Notes: generated from the sequence alone by a model not told the origin. A DNA stretch of 44,303 bases from Bacteroides acidifaciens (GCF_024623065.1 NZ_JANJZR010000033.1:1-44303), one strand, 5' to 3'; numbered from the stretch's first letter, positions 34,258-44,100 are shown. Numbers and translations: made by a program.

Positions 34258-34638
34258 TTATCCGTTTACCACAGCTTTATACGCTTCGGCATCCAGCAGG
34301 TCCTCAACGGCTTTCGGGTCTGCCGGTTTCATTTTAATCAGCCAGCCTTCGCCATAAGGATCTTTGTTCACCAGCTCCGGATTTTCTTCCAATGCCTCGT
34401 TTTGTTCGAGCACCTCACCTGCTACAGGCAGGAAAAGATCGGAAATTGTTTTCACTACTTCGATGGTTCCGAATGTCTCACCGGCTTCCAACGTTTCGCC
34501 AACAGTAGGTATGTCTACAAATACAATATCACCCAGTTGTTCCTGAGCATAGTCTGTGATACCAACATAAGCAATTTCTCCTTCAATGCGAATCCATTCG
34601 TGTTCGCTTGTGTACTTCAAATTCTGTGGAAAGTTCAT
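34258..34638 (-). CDS. gcvH: Glycine cleavage system H protein
   Basis: This is the 126-residue lipoyl carrier of the glycine cleavage complex. The lipoylated lysine is K63 in IEVVKTISDLF. The N-terminal TSEHEWIRIEGEIAYVGITDYAQ and the C-terminal NKDPYGEGWLIKM segments are typical. The other glycine-cleavage genes (gcvP, gcvT) are absent here, so the carrier is encoded apart from its enzymes. Confidence 0.96.
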   Translation of the reverse strand: MNFPQNLKYTSEHEWIRIEGEIAYVGITDYAQEQLGDIVFVDIPTVGETLEAGETFGTIEVVKTISDLFLPVAGEVLEQNEALEENPELVNKDPYGEGWLIKMKPADPKAVEDLLDAEAYKAVVNG

Positions 34639-34667
34639 AATAATTAGTTTTTAGGATTTATACTATT

Positions 34668-35339
34668 TTAAAACAAAAATACTCGAAATAATAGGTTCAT
34701 CATCGGATGGAGCACCAAAAGAGCACATATCAGTCCGACAGCAAAACCGGAAAGCACCTCACCCAACGTATGATGTCCCAAGATAATCCGTGCAGAACCG
34801 AGTATGCCGGCTATCAATATAAACAGGCATAACCACACTACCGGATTATAACCGAATAATGCACTGAAAGATACCAGTCCGCCTATCACGCCACCTATCC
34901 CGGCCATATGCTCGCTCAGTTTCCATTTTAGATTTACTCCGATACAAATGACGGACACGAGCAAAGAGGTCAGGATGATGCCTGTCATATACCAAGGGAT
35001 ATTCAGTTTGCGCATCATCAGCCAGCAGAACACGTATGAGATGATAGTCAGCAGAATCGGTATATAACGCTTCTTACGTTCGCTCAGTTCCTGACGGTCA
35101 AATCCATTGATTTTACGAAACAGGAAAATCGTGATGGTAGGTGTCAGTATGGTGAAACAATAGATGATTCCCAACACAATCAGCTTATACTGCATCGGCA
35201 TGATACGAAGATAAGAAAATAGGAATAACACCAGGAATGATAAAAACGGGATAGAAAATGGGGTGAACACCATTGAAGTGATTCGCGCCACTTGCAACAT
35301 TGTCTTATCCGCTATGATATGTTCTCTTTCTCTGTCCAC
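34668..35339 (-). CDS. PAP2-family membrane phosphatase-like protein
   Basis: This is a 223-residue integral membrane protein with about six hydrophobic segments. The PAP2 phosphatase motifs are recognisable but modified: KWKLSEHMAG (in place of K-x6-RP), and SARIILGHHTLGEVLSG, which keeps the SR-x5-H-x3-D-like core with an E for the usual D. It may act on undecaprenyl pyrophosphate or another lipid phosphate, or may be a degenerate member. It lies 29 bp before gcvH and 63 bp after rpoN on the same strand. Confidence 0.8.
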   Translation of the reverse strand: MDREREHIIADKTMLQVARITSMVFTPFSIPFLSFLVLFLFSYLRIMPMQYKLIVLGIIYCFTILTPTITIFLFRKINGFDRQELSERKKRYIPILLTIISYVFCWLMMRKLNIPWYMTGIILTSLLVSVICIGVNLKWKLSEHMAGIGGVIGGLVSFSALFGYNPVVWLCLFILIAGILGSARIILGHHTLGEVLSGFAVGLICALLVLHPMMNLLFRVFLF

Positions 35340-35402
35340 TCTTTTTTTTATTACTGATTACTAATTACAAAATTATAATTCTCTTACGGACCCGAGCGAC
35401 TA

Positions 35403-36887
35403 TTATTTCCTTAGTCGCGCAACCGGAATATTCAACTGCTGGCGATATTTCGCTACCGTCCGGCGGGCAATAGGATATCCTTTTTCTTTCAGGATGTCTG
35501 CCAGTTCATCATCCGTCAGCGGTTTCTTCTTGTCTTCGCTGTCGATACACTCTTTCAGAATCTTGCGAATCTCGCGGACAGACATCTCCTCTCCGTCTTC
35601 CGTTGTATATCCGTCAACAAAAAAGAATTTAAGCTGATAGATACCGAAATTCGTCTGCACATATTTACTGTTGCTGACACGGGAGATGGTCGATATATCC
35701 AGCCCTGTACGTTCGGCCACATCTTTCAGAATCATCGGCTTCAACAGCGATTCGTCTCCTTCGAGAAAGAAAGGCCGTTGCAGGTCAACAATTGCCTGCA
35801 TAGTAGTCATCAATGTATTCTGACGCTGCTTGATGGCATCGATGAATCCTTGTGCCGCGTCCATCTTCTGTTTCAGGAACATCATCGCTTCCTTGGATTC
35901 TTTCGACTGATTGGCCTTATTCTTGGTATGTTCTTCCACCATTTCCGTAAAGTCCCGGCTCATACGGAGTTCGGGGACATTGCGGTTATTGAGGCTTATA
36001 TTAATCGTTCCGTCATCATATGTTTCTACGATGAAATCGGGAATAATCTGCTGAAGGTTTCTGCCGATTGCTTCTCCCAAAGAAGCACCCGGACGGGGAT
36101 TCAATTTGGTAATCTCACTGATAACCTCTTTGAATGTCTCTTCGTCAATATCCAATTTCTTTATAATCTTTTCCCAATGCTTACGTGTGAATTCTTCATA
36201 ACAGTCACGAATCACACGTTCTTCAAGGCCGAGTATAGGATTGGGCTCTTTTTCTTCATCTTTCTTCCGGCAAATCTGTATCAGCAGACATTCCTGAAGG
36301 CTACGGGCACCGATACCTGCCGGGTCAAAGTCCTGCAAGATGCACAATGCTTCTTCGAGTTCTTCCTCTGTCGATTCTATGCCGGCATAAATTGCCAGTT
36401 CGTCACAGATGCTCTCCAGAGACTTGCGAAGCAGACCGTCATCATCCAACGAACCGATCAGGTATTCCACCAGGTCACTCTGATGTTCGGTCAGGTTGCG
36501 TTCACGCAACTGTTCTTTCAGAATTTCATAAAAAGAGGTGGTGTCGGAGAAAGGTATATTTTCCGCCTGATCGTCCTTCGAGCGGTTGTTCTCCTGCAGT
36601 TTGTAATCGGGAATGTCGTCTTCGGTGAGGTAATCACTTAAAGAATCATAGTCGTTAGCATCATTCTCCATACCGTCTGCCACACTGTCGGCATCGGAAT
36701 ATTCATCGGTGGCATTTTCTTCTTTACCTTCTTCAAGTGCCGGATTTTCAAGCAGTTCGGCATGGATACGGTCTTCCAGCTCCACTGCGGGAAGTTCTAA
36801 CAGTTTCACGACCAGAATCTGCTGAGGCGAGAGCGTCTGTACTTGCTGTTGCGCCTGAGATTGTATTTGACGGGAACCTTGTGCCAT
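35403..36887 (-). CDS. rpoN: RNA polymerase sigma-54 factor
   Basis: This is a 494-residue sigma-54. Region I is near the N-terminus (LSPQQILVVKLLELPAVELE), an acidic region II spans about 55-120, then come the core-binding domain and a helix-turn-helix (AERTGLDISTISRVSNSKYV). The RpoN box, ARRTVAKYRQ (474-483), sits near the end. Sigma-54 needs AAA+ activators; none is encoded in this window. It is the first gene of a same-strand run leading to PAP2-like, gcvH, purE and ispG. Confidence 0.96.
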   Translation of the reverse strand: MAQGSRQIQSQAQQQVQTLSPQQILVVKLLELPAVELEDRIHAELLENPALEEGKEENATDEYSDADSVADGMENDANDYDSLSDYLTEDDIPDYKLQENNRSKDDQAENIPFSDTTSFYEILKEQLRERNLTEHQSDLVEYLIGSLDDDGLLRKSLESICDELAIYAGIESTEEELEEALCILQDFDPAGIGARSLQECLLIQICRKKDEEKEPNPILGLEERVIRDCYEEFTRKHWEKIIKKLDIDEETFKEVISEITKLNPRPGASLGEAIGRNLQQIIPDFIVETYDDGTINISLNNRNVPELRMSRDFTEMVEEHTKNKANQSKESKEAMMFLKQKMDAAQGFIDAIKQRQNTLMTTMQAIVDLQRPFFLEGDESLLKPMILKDVAERTGLDISTISRVSNSKYVQTNFGIYQLKFFFVDGYTTEDGEEMSVREIRKILKECIDSEDKKKPLTDDELADILKEKGYPIARRTVAKYRQQLNIPVARLRK

Positions 36888-36918
36888 ATTCGTTTTTGCT
36901 TTCTACTATTTCTCGCTA

Positions 36919-36926
36919 CAAAAGTA
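36919..36926 (-). promoter_or_regulatory. -7 box of rpoN (TACTTTTG)
   Basis: A perfect TAnnTTTG on the minus strand, 31 bp before the rpoN ATG; the -33 box is weak. Confidence 0.55.
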
Positions 36927-36990
36927 ACTTTTTAACGAGAGATTACACAGATTAAGGGGATTATTTTTAATCCTATAACACAAAATTCCT

Positions 36991-36998
36991 TATCTTTG
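36991..36998 (+). promoter_or_regulatory. -7 box of the aminopeptidase P gene (TATCTTTG)
   Basis: A perfect TAnnTTTG, 28 bp before the start at 37027, divergent from the rpoN promoter about 65 bp away. Confidence 0.6.
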
Positions 36999-37026
36999 TT
37001 GCATGAACTAAAAAAATTAGGACCAT

Positions 37027-38400
37027 ATGTTTGCCAAAGAAACGTATATGCAGCGGAGAGCCCTGCTGAAAAAGAATATAGGCTCTGGAGTATTGTTATT
37101 TCTTGGAAATGACGAGTGCGGATTGAATTACGAGGATAACACATTCCGTTATCGACAGGATTCCACTTTCCTCTATTATTTCGGACTTTCATGCGCCGGA
37201 CTTTCAGCAATCATAGATATCGATGAAGACAAAGAAATCATTTTCGGTGATGAACTGTCTATTGATGCTATCGTATGGATGGGGTCACAACCGACATTGC
37301 ACGATAAATGCGAACGTGTGGGTGTGGCTGATTTAATGCCGTCTGCCGAGATTGTAAGCTATCTTCATAAATGCGTGCAGAAAGGAAAAGCAATTCATTA
37401 TCTGCCCCCTTACCGTCCCGAACATAAGCTAAAACTAATGGACTGGCTGGGGATACCGCCTGCACGCCAGGAAGGTTCTGTTCCATTCATCCGTGCCGTC
37501 GTCGCTCAACGTAATTATAAATCAGAAGAAGAAATCGTAGAAATAGAAAAGGCTTGTGACGTGACTGCCGATATGCATATCACAGCCATGAAGGTGCTTC
37601 GTCCGGGCATGTACGAATATGAGGTAGTAGCAGAAATGAACCGGGTGGCAGAATCCAACAACTGCCAGCTCTCTTTTGCCACAATTGCCACTATCAACGG
37701 CCAAACGCTGCACAACCATTACCACGGTAATCTCGTGAAACCGGGTGACTTGTTTTTAATTGACGCCGGTGCGGAAGTTGAATCAGGATATGCGGGCGAT
37801 ATGTCGTCTACGGTGCCTGCCGACAAGAAATTCACGACCCGCCAGCGTGAAGTGTACGAAATTCAAAATGCGATGCATCTCGAATCGGTGAAAGCTCTCC
37901 GTCCGGGAATTCCTTATATGGAAGTTTACGAATTGTCCGCCCGCGTGATGGTAGAAGGCATGAAAGCTCTCGGACTGATGAAAGGAAATGCCGAGGATGC
38001 TGTTCGCGAAGGCGCTCATGCCCTGTTCTATCCGCATGGATTAGGTCATATGATGGGATTGGATGTACACGATATGGAAAATCTGGGTGAGATATGGGTA
38101 GGATACAACGGTCAGCCGAAGAGTACCCAGTTCGGTCGTAAGTCACAACGTCTCGCCATTCCGCTGGAACCGGGATTTGTACATACCGTGGAACCGGGCA
38201 TTTACTTTATCCCCGAACTGATTGATATGTGGAAAGCGGAAAAGAAATTTGCCGATTTCATCAACTATGACGTGGTGGAGACTTACAAGGACTTTGGCGG
38301 CATCCGTAACGAAGAAGATTATCTGATTACAGAAACCGGCGCTCGCAGACTGGGCAAGAAAATTCCTTTGACTCCGGAAGAAGTAGAAGCCTTAAGATAA
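37027..38400 (+). CDS. pepP: Aminopeptidase P (Xaa-Pro aminopeptidase)
   Basis: This is a 457-residue two-domain peptidase of family M24B. Residues 1-165 are the creatinase-like N-terminal domain; the rest is the pita-bread metallopeptidase. All five metal ligands are visible: D246 (LIDAGAE), D258 (YAGDMSS), H341 (GLGHMMG), E389 (VEPGIYF) and E429 (IRNEEDY). It removes N-terminal residues that precede proline. No signal peptide is present, so it is cytoplasmic. It is monocistronic. Confidence 0.94.
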   Translation: MFAKETYMQRRALLKKNIGSGVLLFLGNDECGLNYEDNTFRYRQDSTFLYYFGLSCAGLSAIIDIDEDKEIIFGDELSIDAIVWMGSQPTLHDKCERVGVADLMPSAEIVSYLHKCVQKGKAIHYLPPYRPEHKLKLMDWLGIPPARQEGSVPFIRAVVAQRNYKSEEEIVEIEKACDVTADMHITAMKVLRPGMYEYEVVAEMNRVAESNNCQLSFATIATINGQTLHNHYHGNLVKPGDLFLIDAGAEVESGYAGDMSSTVPADKKFTTRQREVYEIQNAMHLESVKALRPGIPYMEVYELSARVMVEGMKALGLMKGNAEDAVREGAHALFYPHGLGHMMGLDVHDMENLGEIWVGYNGQPKSTQFGRKSQRLAIPLEPGFVHTVEPGIYFIPELIDMWKAEKKFADFINYDVVETYKDFGGIRNEEDYLITETGARRLGKKIPLTPEEVEALR

Positions 38401-38441
38401 AAGTTTTCTGTCGGAATCTAACGATATTATATCTATCATAC

Positions 38442-38488
38442 AATAGCGGAAGTTTTTCACTCGGATGAAAAACTTCCGCTATTTTTGT
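38442..38488 (+). terminator. Terminator of the aminopeptidase P gene
   Basis: AATAGCGGAAGTTTTTCA (38442-38459) and TGAAAAACTTCCGCTATT (38466-38483) form a perfect 18-bp stem with a 6-base loop and a T-run. Confidence 0.95.
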
Positions 38489-38597
38489 CAAAGTACCAAA
38501 TAATCCATTTAATTGCACATTTTTTCTACACTCTCTTTGCCGAATCTTCCGTAATATTGCATCAGAATTTAATTACTTACTTTTATATTTATATACA

Positions 38598-39920
38598 ATG
38601 ATGAACAATACCATGAAGAAACTACTCTTATCCGTATGTCTACTGTCAGCAATCTTGTTATCTGCCGTAGCCGAAAACTATCCTTATAGAAGCGATGTGC
38701 TTTGGGTTACTGTTCCCAACCATGCCGACTGGATTTATAAGACAGGAGAAAAAGCGACCGTGGAAGTACAATTCTATAAATATGGTATTCCCGGAGATAA
38801 CGTAGTTGTCAACTATGAAATAGGCGGAGACTTGATGCCTGCCGATACAAAGGGAAGTGTTACACTCAAAAACGGCAAAGCCATAATTCCTATCGGCACA
38901 ATGAAAGAGCCCGGATTCCGCGATTGCCGCCTGAAGGCAACAGTGGACGGAAAAACGTATTCGCATCATGTCAAAGTCGGTTTCTCACCGGAAAAGCTTA
39001 AGCCATATACTGCTATGCCCGCCGATTTCAACGATTTTTGGGAAAAGGCTAAAACGGAACAAAAAGAGTTTCCACTGACTTACACGAAAGAGCACGTAGA
39101 AAAGTATTCTACGGACAAAATAGATTGTTATCTCGTGAAATTACAACTGAATAAAGGCGGGCAATGCATCTATGGCTATTTATTCTACCCCAAGAAAGAA
39201 GGAAAATTCCCTGTGGTATTGTGTCCTCCGGGAGCAGGCATCAAAACGATTAAAGAACCTTTGCGCCATAAATATTATGCGGAACAAGGCTACATCCGCT
39301 TTGAAATAGAGATACACGGGCTTAATCCGGAAATGAGTGAACAGGAATTTAAAGAAATCAGCAATGCATTCAATGGCAGAGGAAACGGGTATTTAAACAA
39401 TGGTTTGGACAACCGTGACAATTACTACATGAAACGGGTATATCTGGCTTGTGTCCGCAGCATCGATTTCTTAACTTCCTTACCGGAATGGGACGGCAAG
39501 AACGTGATTGTTCAAGGGGGAAGCCAAGGTGGCGCATTAGCTTTAATCACTGCCGGACTTGACCAGCGTGTCACCGCTTGCGTCGCCAATCATCCCGCAT
39601 TAAGTGATATGGCAGGATATAAGGCAGGCCGTGCAGGTGGTTATCCGCACTTTTTCAAAAGAGCAACGGGTATGGATACGCCTGAAAAGATAAAGACAAT
39701 GGCTTATTACGATGTAGTGAACTTCGCAAAGCTAATCAAAGCGGACACTTATATGACATGGGGGTTCAATGATGACGTATGTCCTCCGACCACCAGTTAT
39801 ATTGTTTACAATGTATTGAACTGCCCGAAAGAGGCGTTGATAACTCCAATTAACGAGCATTGGACTTCAAATGATACCGAATACGGGCATTTGCTTTGGA
39901 TAAAGAAGCATCTGAAATAA
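38598..39920 (+). CDS. Secreted acetyl-xylan-esterase-like hydrolase
   Basis: This is a 440-residue alpha/beta hydrolase with a signal peptide (to about residue 25; a second ATG at codon 6 would serve equally). An N-terminal beta-sandwich-like region (30-130) precedes the AXE1 catalytic domain. The catalytic triad is S309 (GGSQGG), D392 (GFNDDVCPP) and H431 (YGHLLW). The AXE1 family includes acetyl xylan esterases and cephalosporin-C deacetylases, so removal of acetyl groups from dietary polysaccharide is likely. No SusC/SusD or glycanase genes lie nearby, so it is not in an obvious polysaccharide utilisation locus. Confidence 0.9.
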   Translation: MMNNTMKKLLLSVCLLSAILLSAVAENYPYRSDVLWVTVPNHADWIYKTGEKATVEVQFYKYGIPGDNVVVNYEIGGDLMPADTKGSVTLKNGKAIIPIGTMKEPGFRDCRLKATVDGKTYSHHVKVGFSPEKLKPYTAMPADFNDFWEKAKTEQKEFPLTYTKEHVEKYSTDKIDCYLVKLQLNKGGQCIYGYLFYPKKEGKFPVVLCPPGAGIKTIKEPLRHKYYAEQGYIRFEIEIHGLNPEMSEQEFKEISNAFNGRGNGYLNNGLDNRDNYYMKRVYLACVRSIDFLTSLPEWDGKNVIVQGGSQGGALALITAGLDQRVTACVANHPALSDMAGYKAGRAGGYPHFFKRATGMDTPEKIKTMAYYDVVNFAKLIKADTYMTWGFNDDVCPPTTSYIVYNVLNCPKEALITPINEHWTSNDTEYGHLLWIKKHLK

Positions 39921-39922
39921 AA

Positions 39923-39970
39923 TTTTGCCACTGATTACACAGGCACATACCTGTATAATCAGTGGCAAAA
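39923..39970. terminator. Bidirectional terminator hairpin
   Basis: TTTTGCCACTGATTA and TAATCAGTGGCAAAA, extended by ACAGG with CCTGT, give a long stem with a short loop. It sits between two convergent genes and has A/T-rich ends on both sides. Confidence 0.75.
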
Positions 39971-39999
39971 CTCTGCTTCTTAAATTCTTTTACCTGTCT

Positions 40000-40407
40000 T
40001 TAATCATCCCAATCAGATAAAGGCAACGTTTTCTTCCCGTACCACTTCATCCATGCATACGATTTTCTTTTTCTGATATAAAGCGTATCGCCGCAATTCT
40101 CTATCGCTTCCCAATCGAAAACGGAATGAGGACGGAATGACTTTTCCAGCCAGTAAAACACATGATAAGTCATAAAAGGGAGTATCATCCACCACCATGA
40201 ATACACTAATGACAAGACTAAGGCAGGCAACAGTGTCAAAAGAAAGCACTCCCAAAACTGCCTTGCATGAATCCGTAGCTCCATGTCTTCCCAAACTTCC
40301 AAATACTTATATCGGGTAAAGAAAAAACCACCGAACATAAAATAATGACTCTTATTCCTCTCTTTTCCTAAGAACCATTTTGCTAAAAGATTGTTATAAA
40401 AAATCAT
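40000..40407 (-). CDS. Small membrane protein of unknown function
   Basis: I do not recognise a family. The 135-residue protein has a central hydrophobic hairpin (about 55-87: FLLTLLPALVLSLVYSWWWM then FMTYHVFYWL) flanked by charged ends. The N-terminus is aromatic-rich (SHYFMFGGFFFTRYKYLEVW). It may face the cytoplasm at both ends. It has its own hairpin downstream, is convergent with the esterase gene, and shows codon use like its neighbours. Confidence 0.7.
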   Translation of the reverse strand: MIFYNNLLAKWFLGKERNKSHYFMFGGFFFTRYKYLEVWEDMELRIHARQFWECFLLTLLPALVLSLVYSWWWMILPFMTYHVFYWLEKSFRPHSVFDWEAIENCGDTLYIRKRKSYAWMKWYGKKTLPLSDWDD

Positions 40408-40561
40408 ATTCTCTCTCTTTCTTTATTGTATGTAGATTCATAACATAATAAACTATTAAAGGTTCAATGTTTTAAAGTTTAATAGAAGGTCCAGACACTA
40501 TTTTTCGGAAATAGAGTCCAATCATCATCTATTTTGTATTTCCTTTGCGTTTTTACAGCAC

Positions 40562-40603
40562 AAAAAAAAGTCCTTGTGTTCTCATTGTAAAAAACACAAG
40601 GAC
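40562..40603 (-). terminator. Terminator of the nucleoside kinase gene
   Basis: On the minus strand GTCCTTGTGTT pairs with AACACAAGGAC (40603-40593 with 40580-40570), followed by eight T residues. It lies 25 bp past the stop codon. Confidence 0.92.
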
Positions 40604-40628
40604 CAACAATTGTTTATTATATTTCTAC

Positions 40629-42302
40629 TTAATATTTAAAGCTGCTCCCCCCCAAAAACTCGCGAAGCAGGGAAGTCGGCGGAATTTCCTTATCCTGTAC
40701 CGGAACAAAATATTTAATGAATTTCAGCAACCGGTAGGCTTCACAATATTCGGGACAATTGCGCGGAACTCCCATCAAAATAGGCTCGGCATGCAGACGA
40801 AGAACGGCAAATTCAAAAAGCAATGCCGAATTGAACATGACATCGGCATTCTCTTGATAAGGGAATATCCACTTGTCTTCACCGGCACGTACACTAGGCC
40901 AGCGTGAAATGGTTTCGCGGGCGGAATATCCACGATAATTAAAGTCACGGATAATACGGCGCAACAGACGGTTATCTGTGGTCGGAATCCAGTTATGGTC
41001 GTCCAGGGAAATGGTAGTCAGTGCAGATACGTAAATCTTAAACTTGCGTTCAGCCGGAATATGGGGAGTCAGTTCCGGATTCAAGGCATGAATACCCTCC
41101 AGAATTAAAATCGTGTTATCTTCTATTTTCAGTTTGTCACCTTTATACTCTTTCTTGCCAAGGGAAAAGTTGAAACGGGGAAGTTCCACTTCTTCGCCAC
41201 GCAGCAGAGCTTGCAATTGCCGGTTGAACAAATCCAGGTCAAGAGCGTAAAGTGATTCATAATCGTAGTTTCCGTTTTCATCCAGAGGGGTGTCTTCACG
41301 GTCTACGAAATAGTTGTCCAAAGAAATGGGATAGGGTTTCAAACCGTTTGTCATCAACTGGATAGAGAGCCGTTTGCTAAAAGTAGTTTTTCCCGAAGAC
41401 GAGGGCCCGGCAATCAAGACAAGTTTCACACGGTTGCCGTTTTCTCCACGGTGGAAGATGGTATCGGCTATCTGAGCTATCTTCTTCTCCTGCAAGGCTT
41501 CGGCCACATTAATCAAATCTGTGGCGTGCCCTTCTTCACAAGCCAGGTTAAAGTCTCCGGCGTTGTTGAGTCCCATAATGTAACTCCAGTTCAGATATTC
41601 CTTAAAGACGTCCAGCATCTTCTCCTGCTTCACAACATCTTCCAATACTTCGGGATTCTCGCGGCTCGGAACCCGAAGAAGCAGTCCATCGTAATATTTC
41701 ACGATGTCGAACAACTTAATATATCCGGTACTAGGCAGCAGATTACCATAATAATAATCGACCGTATCGCCCAGCGTATAATAATAGGTATAGAGAGAGC
41801 CGGAAGTTTCGAGCAGCCGCACTTTGTCATTCATCCCCCGTTCACCGAATACGCGTACAGCTTCCGCCGTATGACACTCAATGCGGTGATAAGGAATGTT
41901 TTCGGCAATAATTTCCTGCATACGCTGCTTGATGCGTTTCACATCTTCCAGTTCAATAGGACGCCCGATACGCAAATTGCAGAAATAGCCCTTTGACACA
42001 GGATGTTCTACGAATAACTTTCCGTCGGGATACAACTCCGTGACAGCCTTGAACAAAACAAAACAGAGCGAACGTACATAGGTACGCATACCGGACTGGT
42101 CCCTTACATCCAGAAACTCTATATCCTTATTGTTATATACCCTAAAATTAAGTCCCTCAGAGCGGTTATTGACTTTAGCGCTAACCACTTGATAAGGAAA
42201 ATTAAGATTAAAACCGTAATAAATATCCAAAAGTGAGCTCCCGATAGGGAATTCTTTGGAAATATTGTTATTTTTGCAACATATTTGTAACATCTGTTTC
42301 AT
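40629..42302 (-). CDS. Nucleoside kinase with ThrRS-like N-terminal domains
   Basis: This is a 557-residue fusion. Residues 1-65 resemble a TGS (ubiquitin-like) domain. Residues about 70-245 align with the second additional domain of threonyl-tRNA synthetase (FVEHPVSKGYFCNL, KRIKQRMQEIIAENIPYHRI). Residues about 290-510 are a uridine-kinase-like P-loop domain with Walker A GPSSSGKTT (299-307), DNYFVDREDTP and a lid region (RRIIRDFNYRGYSARET). The HxxxH of active ThrRS editing sites is not evident, so that domain may bind rather than hydrolyse. Genes of this layout are usually annotated nucleoside kinase; phosphorylation of uridine or cytidine is the likely reaction. It is divergent from the Na/Pi transporter. 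Confidence 0.9.
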   Translation of the reverse strand: MKQMLQICCKNNNISKEFPIGSSLLDIYYGFNLNFPYQVVSAKVNNRSEGLNFRVYNNKDIEFLDVRDQSGMRTYVRSLCFVLFKAVTELYPDGKLFVEHPVSKGYFCNLRIGRPIELEDVKRIKQRMQEIIAENIPYHRIECHTAEAVRVFGERGMNDKVRLLETSGSLYTYYYTLGDTVDYYYGNLLPSTGYIKLFDIVKYYDGLLLRVPSRENPEVLEDVVKQEKMLDVFKEYLNWSYIMGLNNAGDFNLACEEGHATDLINVAEALQEKKIAQIADTIFHRGENGNRVKLVLIAGPSSSGKTTFSKRLSIQLMTNGLKPYPISLDNYFVDREDTPLDENGNYDYESLYALDLDLFNRQLQALLRGEEVELPRFNFSLGKKEYKGDKLKIEDNTILILEGIHALNPELTPHIPAERKFKIYVSALTTISLDDHNWIPTTDNRLLRRIIRDFNYRGYSARETISRWPSVRAGEDKWIFPYQENADVMFNSALLFEFAVLRLHAEPILMGVPRNCPEYCEAYRLLKFIKYFVPVQDKEIPPTSLLREFLGGSSFKY

Positions 42303-42384
42303 CGACTTCGTTAAAAGGTGAATAATTTGGGACTAATATACTTATAATCAGACTGAGAACAAATAACCATTAAAAATATTATAG

Positions 42385-44082
42385 ATGGAATATTCTTTTT
42401 ATGATTTTTTAAAGCTCATAGGTTCATTAGGGCTCTTCCTGTACGGAATGAAGATAATGAGTGAAGGCTTGCAAAAGGTCGCGGGTGACAGACTACGAAG
42501 TATCTTGACGGCAATGACTACCAACAGGGTAACGGGAGTTTTAACAGGTGTGTTAATCACAGCCCTTATCCAATCTTCTTCAGCGACGACGGTAATGGTC
42601 GTGAGTTTCGTTAATGCCGGGTTGCTTACTCTTGCCGAATCTATCAGTGTCATCATGGGTGCCAACATCGGTACTACGGTCACTGCCTGGATTATCTCAA
42701 TTTTCGGATTTAAGGTTGACATGGCCGCCTTTGCCCTTCCGCTTCTAGCCATCGCCCTTCCGCTTATCTTCTCGGGCAAAAGTAACCGCAAATCTGTCGG
42801 TGAATTCATTTTCGGTTTTTCTTTCCTCTTCATGGGGCTTTCTTATCTGAAAGCAAATGCACCCGACTTGAATGCCAACCCGGAAATGCTCGCCTTTGTA
42901 CAGAACTACACGGATATGGGATTTTTCTCCATTCTCCTGTTCCTATTCATCGGTACGATACTGACCATGATTGTACAGGCTTCTGCCGCCACGATGGCAA
43001 TTACGCTGATTATGTGTGCCAACGGATGGATTAGCCTGGAACTGGGAGCAGCCCTCGTACTGGGAGAAAATATCGGAACAACAATCACCGCCAATCTTGC
43101 CGCATTAACAGCCAATACACAGGCTAAACGGGCAGCATTGGCGCATTTTGTTTTTAATGTGTTCGGTGTCATCTGGGTATTGATTATCTTCCACCCTTTC
43201 ATGCAACTGGTGAACTGGGTGGTAGACACTTTCTTCCAAAGCAGCAACCCCGAAGTTGCCATCTCATACAAACTGTCCGCTTTCCACTCTATCTTCAATA
43301 TCTGTAACGTATGTATCTTGATATGGGCCGTGAAGCTGATTGAACGTACCGTATGTGCTTTAATCCACCCGAAGGAAGAGGACGAAGAACCAAGACTACG
43401 GTTTATCACCGGCGGTATGCTGTCTACGGCGGAGCTTTCCATTCTTCAGGCACGCAAGGAGATTCATCTTTTTGCAGAACGTACCCATCGTATGTTCGGC
43501 ATGGTGCAGGACTTGCTGCATACGGAAAAGGATGATGATTTCAACAAACTATTCAGCCGGATAGAGAAATACGAGAATATCAGTGACAATATGGAGTTGG
43601 AAATAGCCAACTATCTGAACCAGGTATCCGAGGGTCGTCTGAGTTCCGAAAGTAAGTTACAGATACGTGCCATGCTACGTGAAGTGACGGAGATTGAAAG
43701 TATCGGAGACAGTTGTTACAACCTGGCACGTACCGTCAACCGGAAACGTCAGACAAACCAGGACTTTACCGAAAAACAATACGAGCATATCCATTTCATG
43801 ATGAAGCTGACGAATGACGCTCTTGCACAAATGATTGTGGTGGTAGAGAAAACGGAACATCAGAGTATTGACATCAACAAGTCTTTCAATATTGAAAACG
43901 AAATCAATAATTACCGCAACCAACTGAAGAATCAGAATATCCTGGATGTGAACAACAAGGAATATGATTATCAGATGGGAGTTTACTACATGGACATTAT
44001 CGCCGAATGTGAGAAACTGGGTGATTATGTGGTAAATGTGGTAGAAGCGAGCAGTGATGTAAAAGAAAAGAAGGCTTCCTGA
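42385..44082 (+). CDS. Na+/phosphate cotransporter with PhoU-like tail
   Basis: This is a 565-residue protein of the NptA/YjbB family. The membrane part (about 1-330) has the two inverted-repeat signatures of SLC34-type carriers: QSSSATTV (63-70) and QASAATMA (from about 198). The C-terminal 220 residues form PhoU-like helices (LHLFAERTHRMFGMVQDLLH, ENISDNMELEIANYLNQVSE). Sodium-driven phosphate movement is likely; in E. coli YjbB exports phosphate. The PhoU tail suggests self-regulation by phosphate status. It has its own terminator. Confidence 0.92.
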   Translation: MEYSFYDFLKLIGSLGLFLYGMKIMSEGLQKVAGDRLRSILTAMTTNRVTGVLTGVLITALIQSSSATTVMVVSFVNAGLLTLAESISVIMGANIGTTVTAWIISIFGFKVDMAAFALPLLAIALPLIFSGKSNRKSVGEFIFGFSFLFMGLSYLKANAPDLNANPEMLAFVQNYTDMGFFSILLFLFIGTILTMIVQASAATMAITLIMCANGWISLELGAALVLGENIGTTITANLAALTANTQAKRAALAHFVFNVFGVIWVLIIFHPFMQLVNWVVDTFFQSSNPEVAISYKLSAFHSIFNICNVCILIWAVKLIERTVCALIHPKEEDEEPRLRFITGGMLSTAELSILQARKEIHLFAERTHRMFGMVQDLLHTEKDDDFNKLFSRIEKYENISDNMELEIANYLNQVSEGRLSSESKLQIRAMLREVTEIESIGDSCYNLARTVNRKRQTNQDFTEKQYEHIHFMMKLTNDALAQMIVVVEKTEHQSIDINKSFNIENEINNYRNQLKNQNILDVNNKEYDYQMGVYYMDIIAECEKLGDYVVNVVEASSDVKEKKAS

Positions 44083-44100
44083 TAAAAAAACAAATAACAG

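Noticed and set aside
35778..36641. 287-codon open frame antisense to rpoN
   Set aside because: Shadow of rpoN; Cys/Phe/His-rich composition typical of an antisense frame.
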